Source: JBGRQB01 sp041725875 | GTDB lineage: Bacteria; Bacteroidota; Ignavibacteria; Ignavibacteriales; Melioribacteraceae | Direction: 5' to 3' | Assembly: GCA_041725875.1 (NCBI GenBank) | Contig: JBGRQB010000035.1 | Location: 1-28,157, forward strand | DNA length: 28,157 bases | Part shown: piece by piece, positions 8,260-15,322 of the stretch | Layout: each line of letters starts with the position of its first letter | Numbering within the stretch: the first letter of the stretch is position 1 | Translations under genes and position numbers: made by a program | Notes under the pieces: model-generated | Databases searched by the model: none | Seen by the model: only the letters and a program-made list of their open reading frames with translations | What the model was told of the DNA's origin: nothing

Positions 8260-9972
8260 TTACTGCTCCTGTTCGGTTGAAAAAGAATGTATTATTGAGT
8301 CGAGCATAATTTCTGTCTCAGAAGCATTTTCTCCAAGCAGGTAAGCTATTTTCTGAACTGTTTCAAGATTTTTCTCAATTACCTTTTTGGTTTTTGTCAT
8401 AACATTATTTTTATACATTGCCGGTGCGGTAATGTCCTGGAATATCCCCCCGATAATCCTGTGTTTTTCAATGGTAAAAATTGAACCGTGAATAATTGAG
8501 TTGTTAATTTTTATATCTTTGTTCAGCAGGTCGTTGCCTGTTTTAAGAACAGTTTCAAAGTGATTTGCAAAGGGAATAATTTTATCCAGACTTGCACCTT
8601 TTAAGCCGGGCACACCTTCAAAAATCATTTCTGTATCTTCGCCAAGTATGTTTGCAAAATTTTCGTTGCATTCTACAATTTTTAATTCTTCATCAACAAT
8701 TACAACACCCGACGGCATTGTTTTCAAAAGTGCATTTGCTTTTTTTTGTGCAAGTTGCCGCATATAAGTAACGCACATCTCTTTTTCGGCAAAGCCGTCA
8801 AGCAGTGCTTCTGCAAACTCTTTGCAGCTGTTATATCCGCAGCCTCCGCAGTTTATTAGATCAGTTAAATTGTGTTTCCCGATCTTTTTCAAAATTTTGG
8901 TAATCTGATTTTCTGTGTATTTTGTTAACCTTACAGCCTCTACAGGATGATTGTTATAGATATCTATTCGAGGTTCGCGCGGAACAGATACTTTGGGCTG
9001 AGATGAATTTTTTATTATCTGGTAACGCTTTAATCCGGTTGCTGATTTATTTTTCATTGCCGGACCATTTATACACCCGCCTTTACAGGCAAGGAGTTCT
9101 ATGAATAAATTCTCTTCTTTTTCTATACTTTTTAATCCGTCGAGCGCAGAGGAAATTTCTTCAATTCCAGAAAATGACATAAAGTTTTTGTCATTCAGAG
9201 AACAGTCAGATTTTATTCCGGCAATCATTCCACCCTCTATAGGATAGAGTGTTCCTTCTTCAGCCCTGTGCGGAAGAAATTTATCATTTTTATCGAATTT
9301 AATATTCATTAGATCAATATTTTCTTCCTCAAACCAGTTTCTTAAGCCCTGAAAGGTCAGAGAAATTTGGACAAGAGAAAAGAACTGATCCGATTCATAT
9401 TTTTTTGCAATGCAGGGACTAACAAAAATTATTGCAATATCATCGCCATATTTTTCTTTTAACAATCCTGCGTGCGCAAGAACCGGAGAGTGAAATTTTA
9501 GAATATTTTTACTGTATTCAGGATGATATTTTTTTATCAGCTGAACCGCTGTGGGACAAGCAGATGAAATATTTATTCCGCCGGAAGTTTGTAAATGTCT
9601 GGCAACGTGCGAAGAAACTTCCTGCGCTCCCAACGCTGTTTCTGAAACTCCGTAAAATCCCAGTTTCTTTAATGCAGCTATCAGCTGTTCCGGTTTCACC
9701 TCGGGAAACTCATTAATGTAAGAGGGAGCAAGAGAAACAAATACTTTACTTTTTAACTGAAGAAGTTTTTTTGCTCTGTTTGTATCGCTGCGGATATGTT
9801 TTGCTCCTGCCGGACAAATCTCAACGCATTTTCCGCAGAGAATACATTTTTCTTGTATAACTGAAGCTTTTCCATCAGAAATTCGAATTGCTTTTGCAGA
9901 GCAATTGCGTACACACTTGTAGCAATCCTGGCACTCGGCCTGACCGGTATAAACGGGGAAATATGGATTCAT
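8260..9972 (-). CDS. Sensory [FeFe]-hydrogenase-like protein with C-terminal Fe-S and PAS domains (HydS type)
   Basis: A 570-residue protein with these domains in order: two [4Fe-4S] ferredoxin motifs (C14/C17/C20/C24 and C43/C46/C49/C53); an H-cluster domain (about 70-305) with L1 SSACPT (A138, C139), L2 SPCIAKK (C187) and L3 ELLACKGGC (C296, C300); a further four-Cys cluster CGGCGYNSC plus C400 (C375/C378/C383/C400, PF04060-like); a PAS domain (about 412-515); and a helical tail. All cluster ligands are present, but the proton-relay Cys of catalytic enzymes is replaced by Ala138, as described for sensory group C/D hydrogenases such as Thermoanaerobacter mathranii HydS. It is therefore likely a sensor of H2 or redox state rather than a fast enzyme. 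It starts 3 bp after a mini-ferredoxin and is followed by the phosphatase, the probable output. Confidence 0.88.
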   Translation of the reverse strand: MNPYFPVYTGQAECQDCYKCVRNCSAKAIRISDGKASVIQEKCILCGKCVEICPAGAKHIRSDTNRAKKLLQLKSKVFVSLAPSYINEFPEVKPEQLIAALKKLGFYGVSETALGAQEVSSHVARHLQTSGGINISSACPTAVQLIKKYHPEYSKNILKFHSPVLAHAGLLKEKYGDDIAIIFVSPCIAKKYESDQFFSLVQISLTFQGLRNWFEEENIDLMNIKFDKNDKFLPHRAEEGTLYPIEGGMIAGIKSDCSLNDKNFMSFSGIEEISSALDGLKSIEKEENLFIELLACKGGCINGPAMKNKSATGLKRYQIIKNSSQPKVSVPREPRIDIYNNHPVEAVRLTKYTENQITKILKKIGKHNLTDLINCGGCGYNSCKEFAEALLDGFAEKEMCVTYMRQLAQKKANALLKTMPSGVVIVDEELKIVECNENFANILGEDTEMIFEGVPGLKGASLDKIIPFANHFETVLKTGNDLLNKDIKINNSIIHGSIFTIEKHRIIGGIFQDITAPAMYKNNVMTKTKKVIEKNLETVQKIAYLLGENASETEIMLDSIIHSFSTEQEQ

Positions 9973-9975
9973 TGT

Positions 9976-10230
9976 TTACTTTATAGAATGTGTTAAAAGA
10001 TCGATGACTGTATTTGGTTCCACTTTTTCGTGCAACTGTCCGTTAATTTCTATGTTCGGACCACTTTTACATTTGTCGTGACAAAGACACCCAGAAAGCT
10101 CAATTTCGAACTCACATTTGTTTTGTTCAATATAATCCTGAATTATTTCAAGACTTTTCCGATTGCCTCTGGCAAAACAGGAGCTTCCCATACAGATTGA
10201 GATGGTATTTGTGTTGTTTTGATCGTTCAT
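9976..10230 (-). CDS. Thioredoxin-like [2Fe-2S] ferredoxin (NuoE/HydC C-terminal type), first copy
   Basis: An 84-residue protein with the [2Fe-2S] pattern C13-x4-C18 and C50-x3-C54 (MGSSCFARGN; CLCHDKC), plus extra cysteines C39 and C48. It is a stand-alone version of the NuoE/HydC C-terminal domain and an evident relative of the 87-residue protein four genes along. It starts 1 bp after the rex stop and ends 3 bp before the sensory hydrogenase, so it most likely delivers electrons to or from that sensor. Exact partner and redox potential cannot be read from sequence. Confidence 0.85.
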   Translation of the reverse strand: MNDQNNTNTISICMGSSCFARGNRKSLEIIQDYIEQNKCEFEIELSGCLCHDKCKSGPNIEINGQLHEKVEPNTVIDLLTHSIK

Positions 10231-10231
10231 A

Positions 10232-10864
10232 CTAAACCTGATCTTTTACAGGTGAATTTGTGTAAAAAATTATTGTTTCAAGAGCCATTTCAAGATCGAT
10301 GTTATTTACAAAAACATCGGAAGGAGAGCGAAGTACCATTGAAGAAAAATTCAACACTCCTTTAATACCAGCCTCTACCATAATATCAAATGTAGATTGT
10401 GCAGCAGCAGCCGGTACGGCAAGTATGCCAATCTCAATTTTATGCTCTCTTATAAAATTGTTAAGCTCACAACTGTGATATACCGGAAATTTCCCCGAGT
10501 TTTCCAGTTTTGTTTCATCAATATCAAATCCTGCTACAATAGAAATATTTTCTTTTTCAAACTCAGAATATCTTGAAAGTGCTGTTCCAAGATTTCCGCA
10601 CCCGACAAGAACAACAGGGTGGTTTTTAGATTTTCCTAACAGAAACTCAATCTTTTCTATTAAAATATCAATCTGGTAACCACCCTTTTTATTACCAGTT
10701 ATTCCGAATATGCTGAAATCTTTTCGGAGTTGTGCCGAATTTACGTTAGCAGCATCGGCAAGACTTTCAGCAAATACCCGGTTCATTCCAACCGATTTAA
10801 GTCTTTTTAATATCGATTTATATTTCGATAATCTTGTAACATGATTTTTTATTGCTACCATCAT
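10232..10864 (-). CDS. rex: Redox-sensing transcriptional repressor Rex
   Basis: A 210-residue protein of normal Rex length. The N-terminal winged helix (about 10-60) has the recognition segment NSAQLRKDFSIFG and the GGY turn after it. The NAD(H)-binding Rossmann motif VGCGNLG is at 87-93, and a C-terminal helix ends the protein. Rex represses genes of anaerobic and fermentative metabolism and leaves DNA when the NADH/NAD+ ratio rises. Two ATGs lie in tandem (10864 and 10861); either could be used, with AGAGAGA upstream. It is the first gene of the hydrogenase operon, and Rex-type palindromes lie 34-75 bp upstream, so it very likely autoregulates and controls both hydrogenase-type genes according to NADH level. 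Confidence 0.95.
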   Translation of the reverse strand: MMVAIKNHVTRLSKYKSILKRLKSVGMNRVFAESLADAANVNSAQLRKDFSIFGITGNKKGGYQIDILIEKIEFLLGKSKNHPVVLVGCGNLGTALSRYSEFEKENISIVAGFDIDETKLENSGKFPVYHSCELNNFIREHKIEIGILAVPAAAAQSTFDIMVEAGIKGVLNFSSMVLRSPSDVFVNNIDLEMALETIIFYTNSPVKDQV

Positions 10865-10897
10865 TCTCTCTTTTTAACAATCGAAACTTAATGATAT

Positions 10898-10915
10898 ATG
10901 TGAATAGTTTCAATA
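10898..10915 (-). promoter_or_regulatory. Rex operator, weaker tandem site
   Basis: ATGTGAA-TAGT-TTCAATA: the left half equals that of the strong site, the right half has degenerated at the last three bases. Centre-to-centre distance to the strong site is 21 bp, two helical turns, which puts both on the same DNA face. Confidence 0.5.
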
Positions 10916-10918
10916 ATT

Positions 10919-10936
10919 ATGTGAATTATTTCACAT
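10919..10936 (-). promoter_or_regulatory. Rex operator, strong site
   Basis: Palindrome ATGTGAA-TTAT-TTCACAT. It differs from the known Rex consensus TTGTGAA-N4-TTCACAA at one base per half. Two further flanking bases on each side keep the symmetry (TT...AA). It lies about 55 bp upstream of the rex start. Confidence 0.85.
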
Positions 10937-11005
10937 AAAAAGAGTAGATAGAGTAATAATAAAATCAAAAAGCGTTAAAATGGATTAAAAATAAAGAAAA
11001 TAAGG

Positions 11006-11031
11006 AAGCACTGTTTAAGGTAACAGTGCTT
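11006..11031 (-). terminator. Terminator after the VOC gene
   Basis: Perfect inverted repeat AAGCACTGTT / AACAGTGCTT with a 6-nt loop, 5 bp after the stop of the VOC gene, in the gap before the rex promoter. On the minus strand the following tract (CCTTATTTTCTTTATTTTT) is T-rich. Confidence 0.8.
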
Positions 11032-11035
11032 AAAA

Positions 11036-11503
11036 TCAACTGAATTGAGAAATGGAATCTTTTACAAACTCAACAGACATATTGGTGATTTCTGCAACTT
11101 TATCAAGCGAAATTCCTTCTTGTGATAATCTGAAGGAAAGAAATTCGATTGATTCGCCAACTTCAATAATATTTCCGTCAGGATCGTAAAAGCGCAATAC
11201 TTTTTGTCGCCACGGTTGCTCTCTTACTTTATGAACAAATTTTATATTCAGACTCTCAAGTTTTTTCTCAAGTTCGTCAACTCTGTCATTTTCAAAGTAG
11301 AGTTCAAAATTATGTCCGTCGCGCCGTATTTCAGGTCCCTCAATTATTTGCTGAAAATGCGTATCAAGATGAATAGCAAAATCACCGTGAAAAGTTACAT
11401 TTTCACCAAAATCATATTTAATCTTCTGATCAAGAACTTCTGTATAAAACTGTTTGGAGCGATTAATATCGCTGACAGTAATTAAAGCACAGATGAATTT
11501 CAT
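11036..11503 (-). CDS. VOC (glyoxalase/bleomycin-resistance/dioxygenase) superfamily protein
   Basis: A 155-residue protein. Residues 1-118 form a VOC module: N-terminal ALITVSDINRSKQFYTEVLD, the internal repeat, and FYDPDGNIIEVGE near residue 110 with the typical metal-ligand Glu. The last 37 residues (FLSFRLSQEGISLDKVAEIT onwards) are an appended helical segment resembling a small helix-turn-helix, seen in some VOC proteins of Bacteroidota. The substrate is unknown; members range from glyoxalase to resistance proteins. A single gene between its own terminator and the divergent marR gene, with an AGAGA ribosome site. Confidence 0.8.
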   Translation of the reverse strand: MKFICALITVSDINRSKQFYTEVLDQKIKYDFGENVTFHGDFAIHLDTHFQQIIEGPEIRRDGHNFELYFENDRVDELEKKLESLNIKFVHKVREQPWRQKVLRFYDPDGNIIEVGESIEFLSFRLSQEGISLDKVAEITNMSVEFVKDSISQFS

Positions 11504-11618
11504 TATTAATCTCTTTTTGTGAGCCGGAAAAATAAAAAATAATTATGTGTAATACTTTTTTAGTTCTTCTCTTTTTCAAAAATATGATAAGGAATAATTT
11601 ATTTGAAAAAGAAAAATA

Positions 11619-11637
11619 AAGTTGTATATTGCAACTA
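11619..11637 (+). promoter_or_regulatory. Putative MarR operator upstream of marR
   Basis: Near-palindrome AAGTTGTATATTGCAACTA, 16 bp before the marR start. It shares the layout (T/A)AGTTGT-N5-(A/G)CAACTA with a second site in front of the dipeptidase homologue. Position over the likely transcription start suggests autorepression. Confidence 0.6.
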
Positions 11638-11653
11638 ATTAAACGAGAGAGTT

Positions 11654-12088
11654 ATGACAGCAAAAGAATTAAATACATCATCCCGCTTAATAAGTGTTGC
11701 TTCCCGACTCCTTGCTGCGCGTCTGCAGGAGGATTTTTCCACAAATGAAATTGATATTACTGTGGAGCAGTGGAGAATTTTGTTTTATCTGTGGGAAGAA
11801 GACGGCATTAATCAGAATGAACTTGCCAAAAGAGCTGACAAAGAAAAGAGTACTATGACCAGACAAATTGAAGCGCTGGAAAAAAAGGATCTGATTTTTC
11901 GGGAAAGCCATAGCAGCGATAAAAGAAACAAACTTATTTACCTTACCAGAAAAGGAAAAAAATTAGAGAAACAAGCAATGGGTATTGCTGATTCCATAAC
12001 CGTGCTTTCAGAAAAAGGAATTACTAAAAAAGATATGGAAGTTTTTAAAAAAGTAATGATTCAAGTTATTACTAACATAAAAGATTGA
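11654..12088 (+). CDS. MarR family transcriptional regulator
   Basis: A 144-residue winged-helix protein. The DNA-binding region spans about residues 35-100 (EQWRILFYLWEE, NQNELAKRADKEKSTMTRQI as recognition helix, then the wing SHSSDKRNKLIYLTRKG), flanked by dimerisation helices. MarR proteins bind palindromes as dimers and release DNA on binding small phenolic or other ligands. Paired 19-bp palindromes before this gene and before the next one support local control of itself and of the two hydrolases downstream. The ligand is unknown. A GAGAGAG ribosome site precedes the ATG. Confidence 0.92.
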   Translation: MTAKELNTSSRLISVASRLLAARLQEDFSTNEIDITVEQWRILFYLWEEDGINQNELAKRADKEKSTMTRQIEALEKKDLIFRESHSSDKRNKLIYLTRKGKKLEKQAMGIADSITVLSEKGITKKDMEVFKKVMIQVITNIKD

Positions 12089-12105
12089 TCATTTTTTTGA
12101 ATAAA

Positions 12106-12124
12106 TAGTTGTAATAGACAACTA
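12106..12124 (+). promoter_or_regulatory. Putative MarR operator upstream of the dipeptidase homologue
   Basis: Palindrome TAGTTGTAATAGACAACTA: perfect 7-bp arms, 5-bp spacer, 17 bp past the marR stop and 39 bp before the next start. It matches the site in front of marR in arm sequence and spacing. Confidence 0.6.
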
Positions 12125-12163
12125 AATAATTCTACGAAAATTAATAACTACCAGCAGGTGAAA

Positions 12164-13366
12164 ATGGAAAGAAGGAATTTTTTATCAAAACTGGGATATG
12201 CTGCAATTGGCAGTGCACTTTTACCTTCTGTATTAACAGGAGGAAGTTTTTCAAACAACAAAGAAACTCAATCTGAAAAGCAGGTCAGCAGCAACGTAAA
12301 AAAATATTCTCCGCAGGTTCGTAAACTTGTTGAAGAGGCAGTCTGCATAGATATGCTCGGAACTTACGGAGACAGTTTTCATTATCGGAACGGTATTCCG
12401 TTGGAGCAGCTTTGGGAAAGTATCCCTGATTCATTTACAGAAGAAGATTTTCTGTTTGTCAAAAACGCTGGCATAAATGTTTTTGGCTGGGGAAGTATGA
12501 TGCCCGAATATGAAGATATGCTTCGATTTATGGCTTTGCAAAATGGAATTATTGCGTCTAATCCGGAATATTTTGAACGAATTGACACAAAAGAGAAACT
12601 CGATAATATTGCAAATTCTTCAAAAATAGGAATGTTGATAGCCAATCAGAATTCAAAGCATTTCAGAACCGAAGATGATGTTGATCTCTTTTATGCGCTC
12701 GGGCAGCGAATTTCTCAAATTACTTACAACGGGAAAAATAATCTGGGATGTGGAGCGTTTGAAGATGTTGATACCGGACTCACAGATTACGGAAAGAAAA
12801 TCATAAAGCGTATGAATTCCGTCGGGATGGGAGTGGATGTTTCTCACTGCGGAGATAAAACAACTATGGAGTGCATTGCCGCAAGTGATAAACCGGTTTT
12901 GATAACACACGGTTCTTGCAGAAGCATTGCAAAAGGTGTTGCAAGAGCAAAAACAGATGAATCGATAAAAGCTGTTGCAAAAACAGGCGGAGTTGTAGGA
13001 ATTCCGATTTTGCGTTTTATGATAAAGGAAAAAGAACCTGTTTTTATTGATGATTTTCTGAATCATATAGATCACGTTGCACAAATTGCCGGAATCGAAC
13101 ACGTTGGAATAGGAAGTGATCAGGGACTTTACACCGAAGATTACGGAACAAAAGAGTGGAGAAAATCCCGACTCGAAAATGCTCCTGCAAAATATCAGAC
13201 TCACACAAATGAAGATTATCTTCTGACAATTGAAAAGTTGAATCACCCTTTCCGTACTTACGATATTGCAGAAGGATTGCTTAAAATAGGATATACAGAC
13301 ACTCAGATAAAAATGGTTTTGGGAGAAAATTTTAAACGAGCCTTAAAGGAAATTTTTAAACACTAA
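12164..13366 (+). CDS. Tat-exported peptidase M19 (membrane dipeptidase) homologue with altered metal site
   Basis: A 400-residue protein from the ATG at 12164 (AGGTGA just upstream; a GTG at 12158 is possible). The N-terminus MERRNFLSKLGYAAIGSALL is a twin-arginine signal. The barrel matches peptidase M19: VDVSHCG (H228) and ITHGSCRS (H249) equal the two later zinc-ligand histidines and their surroundings, and VGIGSDQG is near the C-terminal part. The N-terminal HxD ligand pair is not seen: the matching segment reads CIDMLG (61-66), and the bridging Glu position reads NQNSKH (around Q162). It may belong to the divergent M19 subgroup with this pattern, and its activity is uncertain. Gene order marR - this gene - amidohydrolase suggests a role in handling a peptide-like or amide compound outside the cytoplasm. 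Confidence 0.85.
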   Translation: MERRNFLSKLGYAAIGSALLPSVLTGGSFSNNKETQSEKQVSSNVKKYSPQVRKLVEEAVCIDMLGTYGDSFHYRNGIPLEQLWESIPDSFTEEDFLFVKNAGINVFGWGSMMPEYEDMLRFMALQNGIIASNPEYFERIDTKEKLDNIANSSKIGMLIANQNSKHFRTEDDVDLFYALGQRISQITYNGKNNLGCGAFEDVDTGLTDYGKKIIKRMNSVGMGVDVSHCGDKTTMECIAASDKPVLITHGSCRSIAKGVARAKTDESIKAVAKTGGVVGIPILRFMIKEKEPVFIDDFLNHIDHVAQIAGIEHVGIGSDQGLYTEDYGTKEWRKSRLENAPAKYQTHTNEDYLLTIEKLNHPFRTYDIAEGLLKIGYTDTQIKMVLGENFKRALKEIFKH

Positions 13367-13387
13367 TTTGAAAAATTCGAGGTTAAA

Positions 13388-14710
13388 ATGAAAAAAACAG
13401 CTCTACTAATTTTAGCTTTCCTGTTTATAACAGCAGGATTTGCGCAGCATAGAAAAAAAGCAGAACCAAATTTTCTTTTATTAAAAAATGCAGAAATCAT
13501 TGATGTAATTTCCGGAACAATAAAAACCGGATCTGTTCTTATCAAAAATGAAAAGATTGAATCTGTATTATATGAAGATAACAATAAGCTTCTCAAAGGA
13601 ACCGTGGTTTACGATTTAACAGGAAAGTATTTGATTCCAGGAATAATTGACGGTCATGTGCATATCACGCACGGAACATTTGAAGAAGCAAAAGCTCATC
13701 TTAAAACAGCTCTTAAAAATGGCGTTACAGGCGTAAGGGATATGGGGGGCGACGGAAGAATGCTGACTTTACTTAAAAAAAATATGCAGATAGGTGAAGA
13801 TCAGGGACCCGATATTTTCTTTTCCACAATAATTGCCGGACCAAAATTTTTTGAAACAGATCCGCGTCCTCAATCAGTTGCTCTTGGAGCAAAAGCAGGA
13901 GAGGTTTCCTGGCAAAGAGCAATTACACCCGAAACAAATTTCAGAAAAATTATTTCCGAAATTGTTGGTATGGGAGCCACAGCAATAAAAATATATGCAA
14001 ATGTTGATAAAGATTTGATGAAGAAAGTTTGTGACGAAGCAAAAAAACAAGGACTAAAAATTTGGGGGCACGCAGCCATTCCTCCTACAAGGCCATCAGA
14101 AGTTTGCATTGCAGGAGTGAGAGCAATGTCACACGCAGGTGATTTAATTCAGTATGAACTGGTTGATGAGTTAAAGGACAGACACCAGTTTGAGTCGCGT
14201 AAAGAAGCAATGAAGTATAGAAAAAAAATGGCAAAAATAACCTGGGATAAAAATACTCCGAAAGTTAAACGTGTCTTTGAGCTAATGAAAAAAAATAACA
14301 GCGTGCTGGATGCTACTTTGTTTGTTTATGATAACAGGGTTGACAGAAATAGAACAAAAGAGAAAACCGATTCAACTGCATTAAAGCATGCAATGAAAAC
14401 CACTAAAACAGCATACGAGGCGGGCGTTAAAATTTGTGCCGGTTCCGACAGTATGATTGATCCTTCAGGATACAGAATCAATATTCATAAAGAACTGGAA
14501 CTGCTTAATAATGCCGGACTCAAAACAATTGACGTTTTAAGAGCCGCAACAATAATTAACGCTGAAGTGCTGGGTGAAAAGGATAATATCGGTTCCATTG
14601 AAAAAGGAAAACTTGCTAATCTGGTTGTGCTAAATGGAAACCCTCTGGAAGATATAAAAAATACCAGAAAAATAAAGTATGTTATCAAAAGAGGTAAGGT
14701 AATTCAGTAA
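13388..14710 (+). CDS. Secreted amidohydrolase family protein (imidazolonepropionase-like)
   Basis: A 440-residue protein with signal peptide MKKTALLILAFLFITAGFAQ. Amidohydrolase signature: DGHVH (H90, H92) at the end of strand 1, AIKIYAN with a candidate carboxylated Lys near residue 200, WGHAA and MSHAGD histidines, and AGSDSM for the catalytic Asp, closing with the composite beta domain (GKLANLVVLNGNPLED). Members hydrolyse cyclic amides, dipeptides or related C-N bonds with one or two metals; Xaa-Pro- or imidazolone-type substrates are typical of the nearest families. It follows the M19 homologue by 21 bp and is probably under the same MarR control. Specific substrate unknown. Confidence 0.88.
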   Translation: MKKTALLILAFLFITAGFAQHRKKAEPNFLLLKNAEIIDVISGTIKTGSVLIKNEKIESVLYEDNNKLLKGTVVYDLTGKYLIPGIIDGHVHITHGTFEEAKAHLKTALKNGVTGVRDMGGDGRMLTLLKKNMQIGEDQGPDIFFSTIIAGPKFFETDPRPQSVALGAKAGEVSWQRAITPETNFRKIISEIVGMGATAIKIYANVDKDLMKKVCDEAKKQGLKIWGHAAIPPTRPSEVCIAGVRAMSHAGDLIQYELVDELKDRHQFESRKEAMKYRKKMAKITWDKNTPKVKRVFELMKKNNSVLDATLFVYDNRVDRNRTKEKTDSTALKHAMKTTKTAYEAGVKICAGSDSMIDPSGYRINIHKELELLNNAGLKTIDVLRAATIINAEVLGEKDNIGSIEKGKLANLVVLNGNPLEDIKNTRKIKYVIKRGKVIQ

Positions 14711-14717
14711 ATTGTTT

Positions 14718-14742
14718 CCGGGTTAACCTGTAGTTAATCCGG
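14718..14742 (+). terminator. Terminator after the amidohydrolase gene
   Basis: Inverted repeat CCGGGTTAAC / GTTAATCCGG (one G-U pair), 5-nt loop, followed by AGTTTTT, 8 bp past the stop. Confidence 0.8.
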
Positions 14743-14763
14743 AGTTTTTAAACTGATTCTGAC

Positions 14764-14804
14764 TGTGATTTAAATCACAAAATCTGATTTAATTTATTTA
14801 TAAT
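14764..14804 (+). promoter_or_regulatory. CRP/FNR-type palindrome with a TATAAT -10 box
   Basis: TGTGATTTAAATCACA (14764-14779) is a perfect 16-bp palindrome matching the TGTGA-N6-TCACA pattern of CRP/FNR regulators. TATAAT stands at 14799-14804. If transcription starts at 14811-14813, the palindrome is centred about 40-41.5 bp upstream, the class II activator position. No coding gene starts for 500 bp downstream, so the promoter may drive a small RNA. The gap 14711-15322 otherwise holds a terminator and a chemoreceptor leader region. Confidence 0.45.
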
Positions 14805-14810
14805 TCAAAC

Positions 14811-14936
14811 TGTTTTCCTCCTCCGGAAAGTTTTATCCGCAATAAATTTCTTTCTGTCGAATAAACTTATCTCTCCAAAATTAAATTTTGAAAATTATAA
14901 TAGAAAACTTTTATCATTTCCAAACTGATAAAAGTT
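14811..14936 (+). ncRNA. Candidate small RNA with a UCCUCC hairpin loop
   Basis: Downstream of the CRP/FNR-type promoter, 14814-14829 can form a 5-bp stem TTTCC/GGAAA with loop TCCTCC, complementary to Shine-Dalgarno sequences. A perfect 11-bp inverted repeat AACTTTTATCA / TGATAAAAGTT (14906-14936, 9-nt loop) could end the transcript, although no long T-run follows. No open frame of note lies here. Purely a sequence-based proposal. Confidence 0.25.
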
Positions 14937-15242
14937 AAATTTCTCTGATATCATAAAATCTGCTTTAAGCTTGTTTTTATTAGGTTTTCAAAAAATAAGA
15001 TAATCAACAATTGCTTTTTTGAACTCTAATCTTACTCTGAGAGAATTATTGTAAATGAAGATTCCAAGTGTTTTTTGTAAAGCATAAGAGATTTTAATCC
15101 AAAATTAGGGGTATTAAAATTAAATAAGGAAAAAATAACTGGTCTATGTTTATTCGATATAAAAATATTCTTTTATTTGAACAATCAAAATTTTTGTTAT
15201 ATTTATTCAGATAGGAACATCTGCTTATAAACATGGAGGAAA

Positions 15243-15266
15243 ATGGCAAATTTCAACCCGAACTAA
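15243..15266 (+). other. Possible seven-codon leader peptide upstream of the chemoreceptor
   Basis: GGAGGAAA stands immediately before ATG and the frame MANFNPN then stop. The Shine-Dalgarno match is strong, but 3-4 bp from the ATG is close. It ends 56 bp before the chemoreceptor start. It could be chance. Confidence 0.2.
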
Positions 15267-15322
15267 ATTTTATTGCTATTGATTTGAGTAAAATAAACCC
15301 ACATTAGTCTGGAGAGATGGTT

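Noticed and set aside
12653..13246. 197-codon minus-strand open frame opposite the M19 homologue
   Set aside because: Lies wholly antisense to a well-supported gene, has Cys/Phe/Ile-rich composition typical of a shadow frame, and no ribosome site.
15233..15307. 24-codon frame MEENGKF... overlapping the seven-codon leader
   Set aside because: No ribosome site of its own; the GGAGG inside it better serves the ATG at 15243.
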